Notes under the pieces: generated by a model
What the model was told of the DNA's origin: nothing
Seen by the model: the letters and a program-made list of their open reading frames with translations, nothing else
Database searches by the model: none
In this document: one piece after another, positions 59,864 to 64,000 of the stretch
Layout: every line of letters begins with the position of its first letter
Position numbering within the stretch: the first letter of the stretch is position 1
Assembly: GCF_015644585.1 (NCBI RefSeq)
Contig: NZ_JADOBI010000014.1
Location: 62,001 to 126,000, forward strand
Origin: Rahnella laticis
GTDB lineage: Bacteria; Pseudomonadota; Gammaproteobacteria; Enterobacterales; Enterobacteriaceae
Direction of reading: 5' to 3'
DNA length: 64,000 nt
Made by a program: the position numbers and the translations under genes

Positions 59864-60793
59864 CTACTGCGGGTTGATTGGATCCAACCAACCCCATTTG
59901 TCTTCGGTTTTACCGGTGAACAGACCGAAGAACGCATCCTGAATTTGTTTGGTGACCGGACCACGTTTGCCGATGCCGACCTGAATGCCGTCAACGCTGC
60001 GAACTGGCGTGATTTCTGCAGCAGTACCGGACATGAAGACTTCGTCAGCCAGGTACAGAGATTCGCGGGAAAGAACCTGCTCGCGAACTTCCAGGCCCAT
60101 GTCTTTCGCCAGTTTAATAATCGCGTCACGGGTGATGCCCGGCAGCGCAGAAGAGGTGAACGGAGGCGTGAACAGAATGCCGTCCTTCACTTCGAACAGG
60201 TTTTCGCCTGCACCTTCAGAAACGTAACCGTGAACGTCCAGCGCGATACCTTCCTGATAACCGTGGCGGCGTGCTTCGCTGCCCACCAGCAGAGAAGACA
60301 GGTAGTTACCCCCGGCTTTCGCCGCGGTCGGGATGGTGTTAGCTGCTACACGGTTCCATGAAGAAACCATTGCGTCGATCCCCTGCTCGAGCGCTTCTTC
60401 GCCCAGATAGGCGCCCCAAGGGAAAGCGGCAATGATCACGTCAGTTTTGTAGCCATCCGGCGGGTTTACGCCCATACCCACATCGCCAACGAAGACCAGC
60501 GGACGAATATACGCGCTGACCAGATTGTTTTTGCGCAGGGTTTCGCGGCAGGCTTCCATCAGTTCATCAACGCTTTGGGAAACCGGCATACGGTAGATTT
60601 TTGCGGAATCGCGCAGACGCTGCATGTGTTCACGGTGACGGAATACGACAGGGCCTTTGTGGGAGTCGTAGCAACGCACGCCTTCGAATACGGAGGTGCC
60701 GTAATGCAATGCATGGGACATTACGTGTACTTTCGCTTCTGCCCACGGAACCATCTCGCCATTGAACCAAATGTAATCAGCTTTCTTCGTCAT
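59864..60793 (-). CDS. ilvE: Branched-chain amino acid aminotransferase
   Basis: 309 residues, as in E. coli. Fold-type IV PLP enzyme; PLP lysine in TAAKAGGNYLSSLL near residue 160, followed by EGAGENLFEV and GTAAEITPV. It performs the last step for valine, isoleucine and leucine. It lies 16 bases after ilvM. Confidence 0.98.
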   Translation of the reverse strand: MTKKADYIWFNGEMVPWAEAKVHVMSHALHYGTSVFEGVRCYDSHKGPVVFRHREHMQRLRDSAKIYRMPVSQSVDELMEACRETLRKNNLVSAYIRPLVFVGDVGMGVNPPDGYKTDVIIAAFPWGAYLGEEALEQGIDAMVSSWNRVAANTIPTAAKAGGNYLSSLLVGSEARRHGYQEGIALDVHGYVSEGAGENLFEVKDGILFTPPFTSSALPGITRDAIIKLAKDMGLEVREQVLSRESLYLADEVFMSGTAAEITPVRSVDGIQVGIGKRGPVTKQIQDAFFGLFTGKTEDKWGWLDPINPQ

Positions 60794-60809
60794 TCTCTCG
60801 TTCCTTTAC

Positions 60810-61073
60810 TCACGCATTCGCGCGTATTTGTTGTGATGTATGTTGCTGGATCTCGACACAGGCGACATCCATAAGTTTGCTTAACTGTGAAGACAGTAAA
60901 TCTACCGGCCGCTGGCTGGCAACGGTCAATTCGATATTTATATTTTCCGCATTGACCATCGGGGTCATGTTCATTGCGCACACCTGAAAACCACGGTGGC
61001 GAACAACGCGTAATACGCGTTCTAACATTTCGGGGCGGAAACGGGCCTGGATTGAGACGTTATGCTGCATCAT
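60810..61073 (-). CDS. ilvM: Acetolactate synthase II small subunit
   Basis: 87 residues, as in E. coli: a single ACT-type domain ([25 protein letters not shown]). Regulatory and activating subunit of the valine-insensitive isozyme II. Its ATG overlaps the ilvG stop (ATGA), which couples subunit synthesis. Confidence 0.97.
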   Translation of the reverse strand: MMQHNVSIQARFRPEMLERVLRVVRHRGFQVCAMNMTPMVNAENINIELTVASQRPVDLLSSQLSKLMDVACVEIQQHTSQQIRANA

Positions 61074-62716
61074 GACATTTTCTCCAACATGGTTTCGTTG
61101 CCTGCGCCCGGTGGAACCAGTGGCCAGACATTCTCGTTTTCGTCGATGGAAACCTGGAGCAAATACGGGCCTTCGCTATTGAAGAACGCGTCCAGAGCGG
61201 CATCGACTTGGTCTTTACGGTGGATGCGCTGGCCAGGGATATTGAATGCGCTGGCCAGCGTCACAAAATCGGGGTTATCAGAGAGGTTGGTTTCACTAAA
61301 GCGTCCGTCGAAAAACAATTCCTGCCACTGCCGGACCATCCCTAACCGCTGGTTGTCCAGCAGCAGGATTTTGACGGGCAGCTGTTTTCGCTTGATGGTG
61401 CCCAGCTCCTGAACGTTCATCATGAAAGAACCGTCGCCGGAAACGCAGATCACCATGTCATCCGGGCGGGCAACCTGCGCGCCAACGGCAGCAGGAACGC
61501 CGAAGCCCATCGTGCCCAGACCACTGGACGTGATGAAGTTTTCCGGGCGGGTGAACTGCATGTGCTGCGCGGTCCACATCTGGTGCTGGCCGACATCGGT
61601 AGTAACAACGGTATTGGCAGATTTGCGATCGGAGATTTGTTTCAGCAGCAGCGGTGCGTAAATAGCTTCGCCCGGATGGTCGTAACGCCATTCGCCCTGC
61701 GCTTTCAGGGTCATCACTTCATCGCGCCAGGCGTTGATGTTCAGCGGCTGTTGCAGCGCCGGTAACAACGCATTCAGATCACCCTGCAACGCGACGTGCG
61801 CCTGACGTAATTTGTTCAGTTCCGCCGGGTCGATGTCCATGTGGATAACGGCGGCATTCGGCGCGAAGGTATTCAGTTTGCCGGTCACACGGTCATCAAA
61901 ACGCGCCCCGACGGCAATCAGTAAATCACAGGACTGAACGGCCAGATTCGCGGCTTTCGTGCCGTGCATCCCCAGCATCCCCAGATAACACGGGTCGCTG
62001 GAATCCGGCGCGCCAAGGCCTTTCAGCGTGGCAACCGCAGGAATACCGGTCGCCGAGATAAATTCACGTAATGCCGGAACCGCCTGAGCGATGCCAACGC
62101 CGCCGCCCACGTACAGCATCGGTTTTTGCGCTGCGGCAATCATCGCGCTGGCTTGTTTCAGTTCAGCAGCCGGATGCGGGAACGTTTCTTCGACCGCAAC
62201 CAGATGCGGCGGTAATTCGCCAACCGCTAACTGGATATCTTTCGGGATGTCGATCAGAACCGGGCCCGGACGCCCTGAGCTGGCGATGGCAAACGCTTCA
62301 GCCATGATTTCCGGCAGCGCTTCCAGAGATTCCACCAGGAAACTGTGTTTGGTACAGGCCAGAGATAATCCTAAAACATCGATTTCCTGGAAGGCGTCGG
62401 TGCCGATAAACGCGGAACCGACCTGACCGGTGATAGCCACCAGCGGAACGGAATCGAGCAGCGCGTCAGCCAGGCCGGTGATCAGGTTGGTGGCACCAGG
62501 CCCGGAAGTGGCGATACAAACACCGACTTTTCCGGTAGAACGGGCATAGCCGATGGCGGCCATTGCGGCACCTTGCTCATGCCGGCACAACAGGTGTTCC
62601 ACGCCGCCGTCATACAGTGCATCGTATACCGGCATGATTGCCCCGCCAGGATAACCAAATACTGTATTTACACCCTGCGCACGCAACGCTTGTACTACCC
62701 ACTGTGCTCCGTTCAT
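61070..62716 (-). CDS. ilvG: Acetolactate synthase II large subunit (intact)
   Basis: 548 residues from MNGAQWVVQ, as in intact E. coli IlvG. TPP glutamate in [17 protein letters not shown]-terminal TPP/Mg motif [14 protein letters not shown] through [12 protein letters not shown]. No frameshift is seen, unlike K-12, so isozyme II should be active and allow growth with valine. The open frame extends upstream into the attenuator but is not coding there. Confidence 0.98.
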   Translation of the reverse strand: MNGAQWVVQALRAQGVNTVFGYPGGAIMPVYDALYDGGVEHLLCRHEQGAAMAAIGYARSTGKVGVCIATSGPGATNLITGLADALLDSVPLVAITGQVGSAFIGTDAFQEIDVLGLSLACTKHSFLVESLEALPEIMAEAFAIASSGRPGPVLIDIPKDIQLAVGELPPHLVAVEETFPHPAAELKQASAMIAAAQKPMLYVGGGVGIAQAVPALREFISATGIPAVATLKGLGAPDSSDPCYLGMLGMHGTKAANLAVQSCDLLIAVGARFDDRVTGKLNTFAPNAAVIHMDIDPAELNKLRQAHVALQGDLNALLPALQQPLNINAWRDEVMTLKAQGEWRYDHPGEAIYAPLLLKQISDRKSANTVVTTDVGQHQMWTAQHMQFTRPENFITSSGLGTMGFGVPAAVGAQVARPDDMVICVSGDGSFMMNVQELGTIKRKQLPVKILLLDNQRLGMVRQWQELFFDGRFSETNLSDNPDFVTLASAFNIPGQRIHRKDQVDAALDAFFNSEGPYLLQVSIDENENVWPLVPPGAGNETMLEKMS

Positions 62717-62808
62717 CTTTATTCTCCTGCCTTTTTGCGACAAGTGCAGAATATTATGCTGTTGCTCATTTTCCGACCCCGCTTCGCTGTTCTCTGAAAT
62801 TCCTGACC

Positions 62809-62842
62809 AAAAAAAAACCCCGGACCTTTCGGTGCGGGGTTT
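62809..62842 (-). terminator. ilvGMEDA attenuator
   Basis: On the minus strand AACCCCGCACC (62841-62831), loop gaaa, GGTCCGGGGTT (62826-62816) with one mismatch, then nine T. It lies between ilvL and ilvG. Stalling in ilvL at Ile, Val or Leu codons would favour the antiterminator and read-through. Confidence 0.93.
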
Positions 62843-62862
62843 CTTTTCAGGTTCAGGCTTGT

Positions 62863-62964
62863 TTAATAAGCCTTTCTTCGTCCAAGTGCAGCCCCGCACG
62901 GTGGGATAATAATCACCACCACGCTAATCACGACTAGGCTAACTACGAGGAGAAGGGCTTTCAT
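62863..62964 (-). CDS. ilvL: ilv operon leader peptide
   Basis: 33 codons: starts [20 protein letters not shown], ending [13 protein letters not shown] (written in two parts). 8 valines, 5 isoleucines (including a run of three) and several leucines act as the regulatory codons. It is nearly the same as E. coli IlvL with a three-residue longer basic tail difference (GRRKAY against GRGKA). Control is multivalent attenuation by charged tRNA-Ile, -Val and -Leu. Confidence 0.96.
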   Translation of the reverse strand: MKALLLVVSLVVISVVVIIIPPCGAALGRRKAY

Positions 62965-63006
62965 TTTTTGGTTTCTATAATTCATCTTGCGAACGATTGC
63001 CTACAG

Positions 63007-63035
63007 AGTTATCACAGTAATGCATTTAATGACAA
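63007..63035 (-). promoter_or_regulatory. Putative ilvL promoter
   Basis: On the minus strand TTGTCA (63035-63030), 17-bp spacer, ATAACT (63012-63007). The start would be about 35 bases before ilvL. Prediction by eye. Confidence 0.5.
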
Positions 63036-63096
63036 CACTTTTCTTGCGTTATTATTTGCGACGCGCTGCACAATCCGGCAAAAATAATCTGAAAAA

Positions 63097-64000
63097 TCAA
63101 ACCTTAGCAGGCTGATCTGTTCTCTGATTATTTATTGCTCCCGTTATCGCTTTTCCGCGTGTATCCCGCCCGAATGCAACCAGTACAGAAATCACGATCG
63201 CCACCGTCCCGGCGACAATCGCCATCGCCAGCCCGTAGTTATGTCCGTGACTTTCGGCAATGCCTGCCTGCAATGTCGCATTGACCGACGCCAGCAAATT
63301 CCCGAGCTGATAAACAAATCCGGGCAATACGGCGCGGGTGTTCGCAGGCACCAGCTCAGTGAGATAAGACGGCACCACGCCCCACGCGCCCTGCACCATA
63401 AACTGCATCAGGAAAGCGCCAAGACCGATGGTCCAGGTTCCGCTGGAAAATGCCCACAGCGGGATCACCGGCAATGACAGTAAGGCCGCGATAATAATGG
63501 CTTTTTTACGACCAATCTTCTCTGAAAGCGTACCGAAGAAGATACCGCCAATGATTGACGCAATGGTGTAACCGATAGCAATCAAACTGACCGTATGTGC
63601 ATCAAAACCGTGCTGAACTTTCAGGAATGACGGGTAGAGATCCTGCGTTCCGTGGCTGAAGAAATTGAAGGCCGCCATCAGCACGACCAGATAAACACAA
63701 AGTTTCCAGTGGGATTTGAGCACCGGCAACAGCGCAGTGCTTTCCTTGCGTTCACGGGCAGCAAGCCAGACCGGCGATTCCTGCACCTTGAACCAGATGA
63801 AAGGCAGCAGGAAGATCGGCACCGCACCGATGACAAACATTCCGCGCCAGCCAACCATCTCCGAAAACAGCCCGTAAACCACCGCAGCCAGCAGATACCC
63901 GAACGGATAACCGGCCTGGAAAATACCGGACATCATGCCGCGCGAACGGTCAGGAATAGTTTCCATCGCCAGTGAAGAAGCCACGCCCCACACGCCGCCC
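63097..64000 (-). CDS. MFS transporter, sialate/lactate-proton symporter type (partial)
   Basis: About 300 C-terminal residues; the N-terminal part lies beyond the right edge. Two halves are visible: GMMSGIFQAGYPFGYLLAAVVYG with a WRGMF helix junction, then a second six-helix bundle with GTLSEKIGRKKAI, the repeated MFS loop motif. The pattern resembles the NanT/YjhB/SHS-lactate group of the MFS; the substrate cannot be assigned. It ends 62 bases downstream of the predicted ilvL promoter, on the same strand, and has no recognisable terminator before it. Confidence 0.75.
   Translation of the reverse strand, partial: GGVWGVASSLAMETIPDRSRGMMSGIFQAGYPFGYLLAAVVYGLFSEMVGWRGMFVIGAVPIFLLPFIWFKVQESPVWLAARERKESTALLPVLKSHWKLCVYLVVLMAAFNFFSHGTQDLYPSFLKVQHGFDAHTVSLIAIGYTIASIIGGIFFGTLSEKIGRKKAIIIAALLSLPVIPLWAFSSGTWTIGLGAFLMQFMVQGAWGVVPSYLTELVPANTRAVLPGFVYQLGNLLASVNATLQAGIAESHGHNYGLAMAIVAGTVAIVISVLVAFGRDTRGKAITGAINNQRTDQPAKV

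Noticed and set aside
61070-62716. A K-12-like frameshift in ilvG
   Set aside because: The frame is continuous over 548 codons with all conserved motifs.
61070-62899. ilvG extended 61 codons upstream
   Set aside because: The extension runs through the attenuator stem and T run; the family start at 62716 has an AGGAG-type ribosome site.

Overview
The window is a chromosomal core region of an enteric gammaproteobacterium (order Enterobacterales). Evidence: a full enterobacterial common antigen (ECA) operon, a UUG-started class I adenylate cyclase next to hemCDXY, an ilvLGMEDA operon with its attenuator, the argX-hisR-leuT-proM tRNA operon and a GlmZ small RNA. Gene content and divergence from E. 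coli fit a Yersiniaceae-type genus (Rahnella/Serratia-like); genus is inference. No prophage, insertion sequence, integron or CRISPR array is visible, and I found no undescribed multi-gene system. The most interesting signals are regulatory RNAs and departures from the usual gene order.

Layout. 1-6725: ftsY (partial), rsmD-yhhL, yhhN, zntA with a ZntR-type promoter, tusA, yhhQ preceded by a probable preQ1-I riboswitch, dcrB. 6726-8366: glpT with CRP/GlpR-like sites, standing without glpQ at the junction of two blocks that are far apart in E. coli. 8388-19303: yigL, pldB, rhtB, rhtC, recQ, pldA, yigI, rarD, an AbrB-family transporter, corA with a structured leader, and an orphan WbuC-type cupin. 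19432-27861 (minus strand): cyaA, lptM, dapF, DUF484, xerC, yigB, uvrD, with an SOS box before uvrD; cyaY is absent. 28192-32244: hemC-hemD-hemX-hemY. 32317-33314 (minus): glmZ with a sigma54-type promoter and GlrR-type sites, then four tRNAs. 33458-45935 (minus): thrP/yifK and the ECA operon wecA-wzzE-wecB-wecC-wecD-wecE-wzxE-wecF-wzyE-wecG, in which rffG and rffH are missing between wecC and wecD. 46224-53685: rho, trxA, rhlB, gppA, rep, ppiC. 53788-62964: ilvC, ilvY, ilvA, ilvD, ilvE, ilvM, ilvG, ilvL. The window ends inside an MFS transporter gene.

How the genes work together. The ECA genes make the Fuc4NAc-ManNAcA-GlcNAc repeat, flip it and polymerise it. The ilv genes form most of the isoleucine/valine pathway. 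hemCD carry out two tetrapyrrole steps. cyaA makes the cAMP read by CRP at glpT and at cyaA itself. The rsmD, trxA, rhlB, rho, rep, uvrD, recQ and xerC genes are housekeeping nucleic-acid and redox functions. Start sites were corrected from the longest open frame where family length, Shine-Dalgarno position or overlap with the upstream gene argued for it (tusA, glpT, rhtB, corA, uvrD, DUF484, wecG, wzxE, wecE, wecC, rep, ilvG).
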